Source: Bradyrhizobium lupini
GTDB lineage: Bacteria > Pseudomonadota > Alphaproteobacteria > Rhizobiales > Xanthobacteraceae
DNA: 64,000 bases
Reading direction: 5' to 3'
Assembly: GCF_040939785.1 (NCBI RefSeq)
Contig: NZ_CP162553.1
Location: forward strand, 3,596,001 to 3,660,000
Shown here one piece after another: positions 20,277 through 29,468 of the stretch. How positions within the stretch are numbered: position 1 is the first letter of the stretch; each line of letters begins with the position of its first letter. The position numbers and the translations under genes were made by a program. The notes beneath the pieces were generated by a model, which saw nothing but the letters and a program-made list of their open reading frames with translations, was not told the origin of the DNA and made no database searches.

Positions 20277-21847
20277 TCTCTGCCATAACCCATAGTGCGC
20301 GCCTGATGCGCGCCGCGTTCGTATTCGCGCGCGAGGGCGTGTTCGGCGCCGTCGATCCCAGCCTGGTGCCGCCGCCCGGACAGCTCGCGCTGAAGCTTGC
20401 GCGCATCGTCGAACGGGGTGGCCCTAAGGACGGGCCCCGGCTGTCGCGCGCGCTGACCCGGATGGGCCCGGCCTATCTCAAGCTCGGGCAATTTCTGGCG
20501 ACGCGCCCCGATGTGGTCGGCGTTGCCATGGCGCGTGATCTGGAAAGCCTGCAGGATCGCCTGCCGCCGTTTTCGCAAGTCGAAGCGGAAGCCGTGATCG
20601 CGACGTCGCTGGAGCGTCCGCTGACGGACGTATTCGCGAGCCTCAGTGCGCCGGTCGCAGCGGCCTCGATCGCACAGGTGCATCGCGGCGAAGTCTTGCG
20701 CGATGGCATCCGCAAGGCAGTCGCCGTGAAAGTGCTGCGCCCCAACGTGGCCGCACGCTTCCGCCGCGACCTCTCCGACTTCTTCTTCGTCGCATACAAG
20801 GCCGAGTCCTATTCGTCCGAAGCGCGGCGCCTGCGTCTCATCGAGGTCATAAACACCATGTCGCGCTCGGTCGCGATGGAGATGGACCTGCGCCTCGAGG
20901 CCGCGGCGCTGTCGGAGATGGCGGAGAACACGCGCGACGATCCTGATTTCCGCGTACCGACCGTGGACTGGGACCGCACCACGCACAACGTGCTGACGAT
21001 GGAGTGGATCGACGGCATCGCGCTGAACGATCACAAGCGCCTGGCCGAGTCGCAGGTCGACCTGCCCGATCTCGGCCGCAAGGTGATTCAGAGTTTCCTG
21101 CGCCACGCGCTGCGCGACGGCTTCTTCCACGCCGACATGCACCCCGGCAATCTGTTCCTGGATGACGCGGGTCGCCTCGTCGCGGTTGATTTCGGCATCA
21201 TGGGGCGGCTCGGCATGAAGGAGCGGCGCTTCCTCGCCGAAATCCTGCTCGGCTTCATCACCCGCGACTATCGTCGTGTGGCGGAAGTGCATTTCGAGGC
21301 AGGCTACGTCCCGGCGCATCACTCGGTCGAGAACTTCGCGCAAGCGATCCGCGCCATCGGCGAGCCCATTCACAACCGCACGGCGGAAGAGATCTCGATG
21401 GCGCGGCTGCTGACGCTGCTGCTCGAGGTCACCGGCCTGTTCGACATGACCACGCGGCCCGAGCTGATCCTGCTCCAGAAAACCATGGTGGTGGTCGAGG
21501 GCGTGGCACGCGGCTTCGATCCCAAGCTCGACATCTGGAAGGTCGCCGACCCCGTGGTGCGGGAATGGATCGAGCGCAATCTCGGTCCGATCGGCCGGGT
21601 CCAGGGCGCGATCTCCGGCACCGGCGATCTCGCGCGCATCCTGATGCGCCTGCCTGATATCGCCGCGCGCTCGGTTGCGGTGCTCGAACAGCTGGAGACC
21701 ATGACCCGGGAGGGCATCCGGCTGTCGCCGGAGAGCATCGCGGCGATGGGCCGCAGCGAAGGCCGCAAGAACCGTTGGCGCACCGTGGCGCTCTGGATCA
21801 TCGCCGCGACCTTCATCGGCATCCTGATCGCCGTCCGGAATCTTTGA
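20273..21847 (+). CDS. ubiB: Ubiquinone biosynthesis atypical kinase UbiB
   Basis: ABC1/ADCK-type kinase-like protein of 524 aa needed for ubiquinone biogenesis. It shows the KxGQ-type motif ([16 protein letters not shown]), the alanine-rich nucleotide loop ([14 protein letters not shown]), the VAIK-like lysine ([10 protein letters not shown]), the catalytic [13 protein letters not shown] and the metal-binding [11 protein letters not shown]-terminal membrane segment ([18 protein letters not shown]) anchors it. The start is the GTG overlapping ubiE. Confidence 0.94.
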   Translation: MISAITHSARLMRAAFVFAREGVFGAVDPSLVPPPGQLALKLARIVERGGPKDGPRLSRALTRMGPAYLKLGQFLATRPDVVGVAMARDLESLQDRLPPFSQVEAEAVIATSLERPLTDVFASLSAPVAAASIAQVHRGEVLRDGIRKAVAVKVLRPNVAARFRRDLSDFFFVAYKAESYSSEARRLRLIEVINTMSRSVAMEMDLRLEAAALSEMAENTRDDPDFRVPTVDWDRTTHNVLTMEWIDGIALNDHKRLAESQVDLPDLGRKVIQSFLRHALRDGFFHADMHPGNLFLDDAGRLVAVDFGIMGRLGMKERRFLAEILLGFITRDYRRVAEVHFEAGYVPAHHSVENFAQAIRAIGEPIHNRTAEEISMARLLTLLLEVTGLFDMTTRPELILLQKTMVVVEGVARGFDPKLDIWKVADPVVREWIERNLGPIGRVQGAISGTGDLARILMRLPDIAARSVAVLEQLETMTREGIRLSPESIAAMGRSEGRKNRWRTVALWIIAATFIGILIAVRNL

Positions 21848-21875
21848 TTGCAGTGCAATCATGCGAATGATAGCA
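21846..21875. promoter_or_regulatory. Overlapping inverted repeats before the RHH-CoaBC gene, candidate operator
   Basis: GATTGCAGTGCAATC (21846-21860) is a perfect inverted repeat with a 1-base centre that overlaps the ubiB stop. Next to it TGCAATCA, six bases, TGATAGCA (21854-21875) forms a second inverted repeat with one mismatch. From memory, the TGATAGCA/TGCTATCA half-site resembles the FitAB toxin-antitoxin operator. The site lies 28 bases before the start of a gene whose product opens with a FitA-like DNA-binding domain, so autoregulation is plausible. Confidence 0.45.
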
Positions 21876-21902
21876 TCGCCATCATTTGTGCTGGAGGGCC
21901 TC

Positions 21903-23354
21903 ATGGCGAGCCTGACCATTCGCAAGCTCGATGAAGGCATCAAAACTTACCTTAGGCTGCGCTCGGCCAAGAACCGCAGGTCGGTCGAGGAAGAGGTCCG
22001 GGTCATCCTCGGCGAGCTGATCGAGGGCCGCGAGGAGCCCCTGACGCCGTTCACGGCGCCGCCCGCGGCTTCCGCCACCCCGATGCCCCAACGCACCGGC
22101 GCCATTCCAGAAGCCAGCGTCACCCTGATCATCGGCGGCGGGATCGCAGCCTACAAATCGCTCGACCTGATCCGCAGGCTCAAGGAGCGGCGGATCGAGG
22201 TCCGTTGCGTGCTGACCAAGGCGGCGCAACAATTCGTCACGGCATTGGCCGTGAGCGCGCTCTCGCATGAGCGCGTCTACACCGACCTGTTCGATCCCCA
22301 GAGCGAGTTCGACGCCGGTCATATCCGGCTGGCGCGCGAGTGCGACCTGATCGTGGTGGCGCCTGCGACCGCGGATTTGATGGCCAAAATGGCCAACGGC
22401 CATGCCGACGATCTCGCCAGCGCCATCCTGCTTGCGACCAACCGCAAGGTCCTGCTCGCGCCGGCGATGAACCCGCTGATGTGGAACAACGCGGCGACGC
22501 GGCGCAATGTCGCGCAACTTCAACGCGACGGCGTGATGCTGATCGGGCCGAATTCCGGCGAGATGGCGGAAGCCGGTGAAGCCGGCATCGGTCGCATGTC
22601 CGAGTCGATCGAAATTGCGGCTGCCACCGAGCGACTGCTGCGGCCGCCGGTGCCGCGCCCCCTCGCCGGCAAGCGCGTGCTGATCACGGCTGGTCCGACC
22701 CACGAGCCGATCGATCCGGTGCGCTACATCGCCAACCGATCCTCCGGTAAGCAGGGCTTTGCGATCGCCGCCGCGGCACAGGCCGCGGGCGCCGAGGTAA
22801 TCCTGGTCAGCGGCCCGGTCGATCTCAGCGATCCCCAGGGCGTGACAGTCAAGCATGTGGAATCGGCACGGCAGATGCTGGAGCAGGTGCGGGCCGCGCT
22901 CCCCGCTGACATCGCGATCTTCGCCGCCGCCGTCGCCGACTGGCGGGTCGCCAATGAAGGCGAGCAGAAGCTGAAGAAGACTTCGGCCGGCATGCCGCCG
23001 CTCCAGCTGGTCGAAAACCCCGACATCCTCGCGACGATCGCCAAGCTGACCGACCAGCGGCCGCCACTGGTGATCGGCTTTGCCGCCGAGACCGAGCACC
23101 TCATCGACAACGCCAAGTCGAAGCTTGCCCGCAAGGGCTGCGACTGGATTGTCGCCAACGACGTCTCCCCCGCAACCGGCGTCATGGGCGGGGACCGCAA
23201 CACCGTGCACCTCATCAGCCGCAAGAGCGGTGAGAAGGATGGCGAGCTTGCAGTTGATTCCTGGCCGGCGATGACCAAGGAACAGGTCGCCATCGAACTG
23301 GTCGCGCATATCGCAAAGAGCGTGACCGGCAAATCCCGGGAGCCCGCATCTTGA
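21903..23354 (+). CDS. coaBC: CoaBC (PPC decarboxylase / phosphopantothenate-cysteine ligase) with N-terminal RHH domain
   Basis: Bifunctional enzyme making 4'-phosphopantetheine for coenzyme A. With the ATG at 21903, preceded by GGAGGG, it has 483 aa. Residues 1-40 ([34 protein letters not shown]) look like a FitA/Arc-type ribbon-helix-helix module, and a Pro/Ala linker joins it to the enzyme. The CoaC flavodoxin-like part has the His motif ([13 protein letters not shown]) and the PxMNxxMW loop (APAMNPLMW). CoaB follows with [28 protein letters not shown] and KLKKTS. The loop where E. coli Dfp carries Cys158 (ACGxxGxGRM) reads [11 protein letters not shown], without Cys. It overlaps dut by four bases. 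Confidence 0.92.
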   Translation: MASLTIRKLDEGIKTYLRLRSAKNRRSVEEEVRVILGELIEGREEPLTPFTAPPAASATPMPQRTGAIPEASVTLIIGGGIAAYKSLDLIRRLKERRIEVRCVLTKAAQQFVTALAVSALSHERVYTDLFDPQSEFDAGHIRLARECDLIVVAPATADLMAKMANGHADDLASAILLATNRKVLLAPAMNPLMWNNAATRRNVAQLQRDGVMLIGPNSGEMAEAGEAGIGRMSESIEIAAATERLLRPPVPRPLAGKRVLITAGPTHEPIDPVRYIANRSSGKQGFAIAAAAQAAGAEVILVSGPVDLSDPQGVTVKHVESARQMLEQVRAALPADIAIFAAAVADWRVANEGEQKLKKTSAGMPPLQLVENPDILATIAKLTDQRPPLVIGFAAETEHLIDNAKSKLARKGCDWIVANDVSPATGVMGGDRNTVHLISRKSGEKDGELAVDSWPAMTKEQVAIELVAHIAKSVTGKSREPAS

Positions 23355-23809
23355 GCACCAAAGTCACCGTCGAACTGCAACGCCTGCCCCATGCGGAGGG
23401 GCTGCCGCTGCCGGCCTATCAGACCAATGATGCCGCCGGTCTCGACCTGATGGCGGCGGTGCCTGAGAACGAGCCGCTGACGCTCGCGTCCGGCCAATAC
23501 GCGCTGGTGCCGACGGGACTCGCGATCGCGTTGCCGCCCGGCTACGAGGCGCAGGTGCGGCCGCGCTCCGGGCTTGCGGCCAAGCACGGCGTCACCGTGC
23601 TGAACTCACCGGGCACGATCGACGCGGACTATCGCGGCGAGATCAAGGTGATCCTGATCAACCACGGCCAGACCGCCTTCGTGGTCAAGCGCGGCGAGCG
23701 CATCGCGCAGATGGTGATCGCGCCAATGGTGCAGGCCGCGCTGGTTCCCGTGTCGACATTGTCCGCGACCGATCGCGGGACCGGCGGATTCGGCTCGACC
23801 GGCCGCTAA
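23351..23809 (+). CDS. dut: Deoxyuridine 5'-triphosphate nucleotidohydrolase (dUTPase)
   Basis: Trimeric dUTPase of 152 aa that hydrolyses dUTP to dUMP, keeping uracil out of DNA and feeding thymidylate synthesis. Five motifs are in order: [42 protein letters not shown] and the C-terminal arm [11 protein letters not shown]. The TTG start overlaps the end of coaBC by four bases, the common coaBC-dut pair. Confidence 0.96.
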   Translation: MSTKVTVELQRLPHAEGLPLPAYQTNDAAGLDLMAAVPENEPLTLASGQYALVPTGLAIALPPGYEAQVRPRSGLAAKHGVTVLNSPGTIDADYRGEIKVILINHGQTAFVVKRGERIAQMVIAPMVQAALVPVSTLSATDRGTGGFGSTGR

Positions 23810-23999
23810 CACACGGCACATCCTGCCGAATCACTCGAGGAACTACGTGAATTGGAACACCGCCTCCGGCATTTTTTTGGGACCGCCATTGCGTTCACGA
23901 TCTGGACTCTTACCGGTGGAGTCACGGTGAGGGTATTGTCGTTTGATTCGCGCGCGACGGGGGTCGCCGCGCGCAAATTCGTGCGATCTTGGGGCAACT

Positions 24000-26504
24000 A
24001 TGTCAGGCGTGATCGTGTCGATGCGTCGGACGCTGCTGTCGTGCACATCGCTCGTGCGCAACGGCTTGTTGGGAAGCGCTCTCGCGGCGCTGCTGCCGGC
24101 TGCGCCGGCTGAGGCCGCCGACCTCGTCGACACACTCTCAACGTTGCTGGATTTCAACCGGCAGGAGCTCGCGGTGCTGGCCACCGCGCTGGCCTTGCTC
24201 GGCTTCTCGGTGGTCGCCGCGATCCTCCTGATGCGCACGCGCGTGCGCACGGCGAAGAACGAGGCGCGGCTGCGCGCCCGGATCGGGGAACTCCAGCTCC
24301 AGGCCGACCGCTTCGGCGCATTGCTGTTCGCCGAGCCGCAGATCCTGATCTCCTGGCCGGCCGGCGACAATCGCGCGCAGATCTCCGGTGACATCTCCAT
24401 GGTGCTGCCGCGCGACTCCTCTCCCCAGCGCGTGCTCGCGTTTGGAACCTGGTTGCCGCCGGAACCGGCGCTGCAGATGGATCACGCCGTCGATGCGCTG
24501 CGCGACCGCGGCGACGGGTTCCAGCTGACGCTCACCACCGCGCATGGCCACACGCTGGAGGCCATCGGCCGCGCCATCGGTGGCCAAGCCATCGTCAGGA
24601 TTCGCGAACTCTCGGGGCTCCGCCGCGATCTGGCCGAGACCAATCTGCGTTACAAGGCACTTTCCGACGAGACGGAGATGTTGCGCGGCTTCGCGACCGC
24701 CGCCCCCTGGCCGATCTGGGCCAAGGGCGAGAACGGCGCGCTGGCTTATGCCAATCCCGCCTATGTCCGTGCGACCGAGGCGGCGAGCATCACCGACGCC
24801 CAGGAGCGCAAGCTCGAGCTGCTCGACAGCGCCGACCGCACCGCGATGGAGCGGGGACTGAAGGAAGCGGCCAATTTCACCTCGCGGCTGCCGATCGTGA
24901 TCGGCGGCGAGCGGCGCATCTATGATGTGCGCGCCGTCAATGTCGGTGGCGGCAATGTCGGCGTTGCCATCGATGCCAGCGAGGCGGATGCCTTGAGCTC
25001 GGCGCTGGTGCGGATGGCGGAGGCGCATCGCCGTACGCTGGACCAGCTCTCCTCGGGCGTTGCCGTGTTCGACGGCCAGCGCCGGCTTGCCTTCTACAAT
25101 GATTCCTACCGCCAGCTGTGGGACCTCGACCGCACCTTTCTCGACGCCAACCCCGATGATTCCAGCGTGCTCGACAAGCTTCGCGCCGCGCGCAAATTGC
25201 CGGAGCAGCCGGACTTCCGCGCCTGGAAGGCCAAGCTGCACGAGGCTTATCGGGCGGTCGAGGCCGCCAAGGACACCTGGTATCTGCCCGATGGGCGCGC
25301 GCTCTCCGTCGTCACCACGCCGAATCCCGAGGGCGGCGTCACCTATCTGTTCGACGACGTCACCGAGAGCCTGGAGCTCGCCCGCCGCTTCGACGGCATG
25401 ATCCGGGTCCAGCGTGAGACGCTGGATAGCCTCGCCGAGGGCGTTGCGGTGTTCGGCAGCAATGGCAGGGCGCAGCTGTTCAACCCGGCGTTCGTCCGGA
25501 TGTGGAAGCTGTCCGCTGACGCCATGCGCGACGAGCCGCACATCCAGACGGTCGAGGGCTGGTGCCATCAGCTGTTCGACGACGCGATCGTTTGGCGGCA
25601 GATCCGCGAGGCCGTCACCTCGATCGAGAGCCGCGCCGACATTCCGCTGAAGCTTGAGCGCAAGGACGGCAGCGTGCTCGACGGCATGATCCGGCCGCTG
25701 CACGACGGCGCCACGATGCTGACGTTCCAGGACATCACCGACACCGAGAACGTCGAGCGCGCTCTGCGCGAGCGCAACGAGGCGCTGGAGGCGGCCGACC
25801 AGATGAAGGTGGATTTCGTCCACCACGTCTCCTACGAGCTGCGCTCGCCGCTCACCACCATCATCGGCTTTGCGCATTTCCTCAGCGATCCCTCGACCGG
25901 GCCGCTGACCCCGAAACAGGCCGAATATCTCGACTACGTCACCAAATCGACCAATGCGCTGCTGGCGCTGACCAACAACATCCTGGATCTCGCCACCATC
26001 GACGCCGGTGCCATGAAGCTGGAACTCGGCCCGGTCGACGTCAGCAAGACCATCGAGCTCGCCGCCGAGGGTCTTCAGGACCGGCTCGCCACCGACCGCA
26101 TCCGCCTCAAGGTCGAGATCGCGCCCGATGTCGGCAGCTTCACCGGCGACGAGAAGCGCGTGGTGCAGGTGCTCTATAATCTCCTCGCCAACGCCGTCGG
26201 GTTTTCTCCACCGGATTCCACCGTCGGCATCAGCGCCCGCCGCACCGAACGCAGTGTGGTCTTCACTGTGACAGATTCCGGGCCTGGAATACCTGCCGAC
26301 ATGAAGGACAAGGTGTTCAACTGGTTCGAGAGCCGCTCGCAAGGCTCGCGTCATCGCGGCGCCGGGCTCGGCCTGTCGCTGGTGCGCTCCTTCGTCGAGT
26401 TGCATGGCGGCAATATCCGGGTGGATTCGATCGTGGGCAGGGGCACGGTCGTGATCTGTGACTTCCCGACCGACCAGGCGGCGCATCGCGACGCCGCCGA
26501 ATGA
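24000..26504 (+). CDS. divL: DivL-type sensor pseudokinase with Tyr in place of the phospho-His
   Basis: Membrane PAS-domain histidine-kinase-like protein, 834 aa from the ATG at 24000. The N-terminus has a hydrophobic leader and a membrane helix (VLATALALLGFSVVAAILLM). Three PAS-like domains follow (about 225-345, 345-470, 480-600), then HisKA and a C-terminal HATPase with N box (LLANAVGFSPP), G1 (DSGPGIP) and G2 (GAGLGLSLV). The dimerisation motif reads DFVHHVSYELRSPLTTIIGF: Tyr612 occupies the position that is His in ordinary kinases (SHELRTPL). This is the hallmark of Caulobacter DivL, which works in the CckA/DivK cell-cycle circuit. It overlaps the tsaE gene by four bases. Confidence 0.85.
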   Translation: MSGVIVSMRRTLLSCTSLVRNGLLGSALAALLPAAPAEAADLVDTLSTLLDFNRQELAVLATALALLGFSVVAAILLMRTRVRTAKNEARLRARIGELQLQADRFGALLFAEPQILISWPAGDNRAQISGDISMVLPRDSSPQRVLAFGTWLPPEPALQMDHAVDALRDRGDGFQLTLTTAHGHTLEAIGRAIGGQAIVRIRELSGLRRDLAETNLRYKALSDETEMLRGFATAAPWPIWAKGENGALAYANPAYVRATEAASITDAQERKLELLDSADRTAMERGLKEAANFTSRLPIVIGGERRIYDVRAVNVGGGNVGVAIDASEADALSSALVRMAEAHRRTLDQLSSGVAVFDGQRRLAFYNDSYRQLWDLDRTFLDANPDDSSVLDKLRAARKLPEQPDFRAWKAKLHEAYRAVEAAKDTWYLPDGRALSVVTTPNPEGGVTYLFDDVTESLELARRFDGMIRVQRETLDSLAEGVAVFGSNGRAQLFNPAFVRMWKLSADAMRDEPHIQTVEGWCHQLFDDAIVWRQIREAVTSIESRADIPLKLERKDGSVLDGMIRPLHDGATMLTFQDITDTENVERALRERNEALEAADQMKVDFVHHVSYELRSPLTTIIGFAHFLSDPSTGPLTPKQAEYLDYVTKSTNALLALTNNILDLATIDAGAMKLELGPVDVSKTIELAAEGLQDRLATDRIRLKVEIAPDVGSFTGDEKRVVQVLYNLLANAVGFSPPDSTVGISARRTERSVVFTVTDSGPGIPADMKDKVFNWFESRSQGSRHRGAGLGLSLVRSFVELHGGNIRVDSIVGRGTVVICDFPTDQAAHRDAAE

Positions 26505-28033
26505 CTGCGCCAACCACATTCGCCGTCGCGCTCCGCAACGAGACAGCCACTGCGCAACTAGTGGCCGACCTCGCGCTGCTGGTCGGCCCCGGCGATGTCA
26601 TCACGCTCACCGGCGATCTCGGGGCCGGCAAGACCGCGGCGGCGCGGGCCATGATCCGCTACCTCGCCGGCGACGATGCACTGGAAGTGCCGAGCCCGAC
26701 CTTCACGCTGGTGCAGGGCTACGAGCTGCCACCGTTCCCGGTGATGCATGCCGACCTCTACCGCGTCGAGGACGAGAGCGAGCTCGAAGAGATCGGGCTG
26801 TCGCCGCTGCCGGAAGCAACCCTCGTCCTGATCGAATGGCCGGAGCGCGCGCCGTCGGCGATGCCTCAAGACCGCATCGACATCGCGCTGACGCACCGGC
26901 CGGCGCTGGGCTCGAATGCACGCGCCGCCGACATCACCGGCCATGGCAAGGCTGCCGCCATCGTCGCGCGGCTGCAGGCGCTGCGCGAATTCCTCGATGC
27001 ATCCGGCTACATGGAGGCAACGCGCAAACGCATGGCGGGCGACGCCTCGACGCGCTCCTATGCGCGGCTGCAGCGCGACGACGAGATCGTCATCCTCATG
27101 AATTCGCCGCAGCGCCCCGATGGTGCTGCGATGTACAACGGAAAATCCTACAGCGCCGCGGTGCATCTCGCCGAAAACATCAAACCCTTCGTCGCCATCG
27201 ACGAGGGCCTGCGTGCGCAGGGAATCTCCGCCCCCGCGATCCATCATTGCGACCTCGACCACGGTTTCCTGATTAGCGAAGACTTCGGGACCGAAGGCGT
27301 GATCGAGGGCGATCCGCCGCGCCCGATCCCCGAACGCTACGAAGCCGCGGCCGATTTGCTGGCCGTGCTGCACGGCAAGACGCTGCCGGAAACGCTGCCG
27401 CTCGGGGGGCAGACCTACGCCATTCCCGTCTTCGATACCGAGGCGCTGCTGATCGAAATCGGCTTGATGCCGGAATGGTACCTGCCTGATCGCAACGCGC
27501 CGCTGGACGACGAGAAGCGCGCCGAATTTTTCGCGATGTGGCGCGAGCTGTTGCAGAAGGCGCAGGCGTCGCCGAAGACCTGGATCATCCGTGATTATCA
27601 CTCGCCGAACCTGATCTGGCTCGGCAATCGCACCGGCATCGAACGCGTCGGCCTGATCGATTTCCAGGACACCGTGCTGGGGCCGCAATCCTACGACGTG
27701 GTGTCGCTGCTCCAGGATGCCCGCATCGACGTGCCCGAGACGATCGAGCTGACGCTGCTGTCGCGCTACATCAAGGCGCGCCGCGCCAGCGAGGCGAGCT
27801 TCGATGCGGCCGGCTTCGCCGAGCTCTACGCCATCATGTCGGCGCAGCGGAACACGCGTCTGCTCGGCACCTTTGCCCGCCTCAACCGCCGCGACGGCAA
27901 GCCGCATTATCTGCGTCACCAGCCGCGGATCTGGACCTATCTCCAGCGCTCCCTGGCGCATCCCGCGCTCGCCCATCTGCGCGACTGGTATCTCGCTAAC
28001 GTCCCGCCGCCCCAAAGGCAGGCCCAAGGCTGA
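26501..28033 (+). CDS. tsaE: TsaE fused to an AmgK-like sugar kinase / phosphotransferase
   Basis: A 510-aa two-domain protein. Residues 1-150 are TsaE, the ATPase of the tRNA threonylcarbamoyladenosine (t6A37) system, with Walker A GDLGAGKTAAARAMI, the SPTFTLVQGYE segment and HADLYRVEDESELEEIG. Residues about 165-505 are an aminoglycoside-phosphotransferase-fold kinase with IIRDYHSPNLIWL and RVGLIDFQDTVLGP. They resemble AmgK, the anomeric MurNAc/GlcNAc kinase of cell-wall recycling. A MurU-like gene follows two genes on, supporting this. The sugar substrate is inferred, not shown. Confidence 0.85.
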   Translation: MTAPTTFAVALRNETATAQLVADLALLVGPGDVITLTGDLGAGKTAAARAMIRYLAGDDALEVPSPTFTLVQGYELPPFPVMHADLYRVEDESELEEIGLSPLPEATLVLIEWPERAPSAMPQDRIDIALTHRPALGSNARAADITGHGKAAAIVARLQALREFLDASGYMEATRKRMAGDASTRSYARLQRDDEIVILMNSPQRPDGAAMYNGKSYSAAVHLAENIKPFVAIDEGLRAQGISAPAIHHCDLDHGFLISEDFGTEGVIEGDPPRPIPERYEAAADLLAVLHGKTLPETLPLGGQTYAIPVFDTEALLIEIGLMPEWYLPDRNAPLDDEKRAEFFAMWRELLQKAQASPKTWIIRDYHSPNLIWLGNRTGIERVGLIDFQDTVLGPQSYDVVSLLQDARIDVPETIELTLLSRYIKARRASEASFDAAGFAELYAIMSAQRNTRLLGTFARLNRRDGKPHYLRHQPRIWTYLQRSLAHPALAHLRDWYLANVPPPQRQAQG

Positions 28034-28093
28034 GGTCCAAGGCTGAGGCCCAAGGCTGAAAAGGCTAGTAGGGGCTGAAAAGGCTGATTCAGG
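28014..28093 (+). repeat. Short tandem repeats of CCAAGGCTGAGG type
   Basis: Three copies of CCAAGGCTGA (with GGTC or GGCC spacing) are followed by two copies of GGCTGAAAAGGCT. They begin in the last codons of the TsaE fusion and run into the gap before the PilZ gene, looking like slippage expansion around a stop codon. Confidence 0.7.
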
Positions 28094-28175
28094 GCTCGAT
28101 TTACCGGCTGTTAGCCAAGACGCCGGTAATCTGGCGGCGGAGCAGCCGGATGATTACGGGGCTGGAGCAGGGCAG

Positions 28176-28493
28176 ATGGCGGTGAAGACGGACCAGCGCG
28201 GCAACAGCCGGGTTGTTTTCGAGCGCGGGATCGCGGCCCAGATGATGGGTATCGACGGCACCTGGCGGCGCGACTGCACCATGGAGGACGTCTCCGACAG
28301 CGGCGCCAAATTGACCATCGACGGCTCAGTCGAAGGCCTGCATCTGAAGGAGTTTTTTCTGCTGCTATCGTCCACCGGACTTGCATACCGACGCTGCGAG
28401 CTCGCCTGGGTCAATGGCGACCAGATCGGCGTCAACTTTCTCAAGCTCGGCGACAAGAAGAAAAAGACGCGGTCAACGTCCATCGGGGCGTAA
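28176..28493 (+). CDS. PilZ-domain protein
   Basis: A 105-aa single-domain protein. The pattern QRGNSRVVFERGIAAQMM, then MEDVSDSGAKLTIDG and CELAWVNGDQIGVNF, fits the PilZ fold. The c-di-GMP signature RxxxR is reduced: the first part reads QRGNSR and the second (D/N)xSxxG is DVSDSG. Binding of c-di-GMP is therefore uncertain. It lies between the TsaE-kinase fusion and the nucleotidyltransferase in the same direction. Confidence 0.75.
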   Translation: MAVKTDQRGNSRVVFERGIAAQMMGIDGTWRRDCTMEDVSDSGAKLTIDGSVEGLHLKEFFLLLSSTGLAYRRCELAWVNGDQIGVNFLKLGDKKKKTRSTSIGA

Positions 28494-28617
28494 CGGCAAC
28501 ACCTGTCGTACAAGCGTCACGGCAGGTGGTTAAGGCGGTTAAGACGCGGTGCGGTCGGTCGAACCTCATGTTAGGATTGCTGCGAACGCGAGATCAGTAG
28601 GTCTGAGAAAGCGAAGG

Positions 28618-29341
28618 ATGCCCGTCAAACCGACCAAAGCCATGGTGCTCGCCGCAGGGTTCGGCCTGCGCATGCGTCCGTTGACGGACAAGATGCCGAA
28701 ACCGATGGTTCCGGTGGCCGGCCAGCCGCTGCTCGACCATGTGCTCGACAAGCTCGGTCGGGCCGGCGTGAGCGAGGCGGTGGTCAACGTGCATTACCTG
28801 CCGGACCAGATCATCGATCACACCGCATCCCGCCAGCATCCGCGCGTGACCATCTCGGACGAGCGCGACCAGGTGCTCGGCACCGGCGGCGGCGTGGTCA
28901 AGGCACTGCCGCTGCTCGGGGACGCACCGTTCTTTCACGTCAATTCCGACACGCTGTGGATCGACGGCGTACGCTCCAACCTGACGCGGCTCGCCGAAAA
29001 CTTTGATCCCGCGCGGATGGACATTTTGCTGCTGATGGCGCCGACGGCGACCAGCATCGGCTATAGCGGCCGCGGCGATTACGGCATGCTGGCCGACGGT
29101 GCCCTGCGCAAGCGCAAGGAAAAAGAGGTCGTTCCGTTCGTCTATGCCGGCGCTGCGATTTTGTCGCCGTCGATCTTCGCCGATGCCCCCCGCGGGCGAG
29201 TTCTCGCTGACCAAGATGTTCGATCGTGCCAACGAGCAGGAGCGGCTGTTCGGCCTTCGCCTCGACGGCGTCTGGATGCATGTCGGCACGCCTGATGCCG
29301 TGCACGCGGCGGAAGAGGCGTTTCTGGAGAGCGTGGCGTAG
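28618..29341 (+). pseudogene. MurU-like sugar-1-phosphate nucleotidyltransferase, frameshifted
   Basis: NTP_transferase-fold enzyme with MVLAAGFGLRMRPLTDKMPK at the nucleotide site and HVNSDTLWIDG carrying the metal-binding Asp. It resembles MurU, which makes UDP-MurNAc from MurNAc-1-phosphate, and follows an AmgK-like kinase; this suggests a cell-wall salvage pair. At a run of six C (29186-29191) the frame is lost. Removing one C joins DAP to AGEFSLTKMFDRANEQERLF and the normal end at 29341, about 240 aa. As given, the frame ends in an unrelated tail at 29295. Confidence 0.8.
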
Positions 29342-29468
29342 GGCTGCGCCATTGTCCCCTACGGCACCTGTTCTGGTCCGGCAAACAGCGGGGACTATCC
29401 CACCTCCGCCCATGACCATTTGACTCCGCCTCCCTATATTGGCGCCTGATTCCCGAATCAGGCAGCTC

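Noticed and set aside
20132..21943. 603-codon minus-strand open frame
   Set aside because: It lies wholly opposite ubiB and coaBC, with His/Arg/Gln-rich composition typical of antisense frames.
21903..22030. Separate antitoxin gene ahead of coaBC
   Set aside because: The RHH segment is in the same frame as CoaBC with no stop or second start signal, and no toxin gene is nearby; a fusion is the simplest reading.
24138..26519. 793-codon minus-strand open frame
   Set aside because: Antisense to divL; no recognisable domains, and divL is complete with all motifs.
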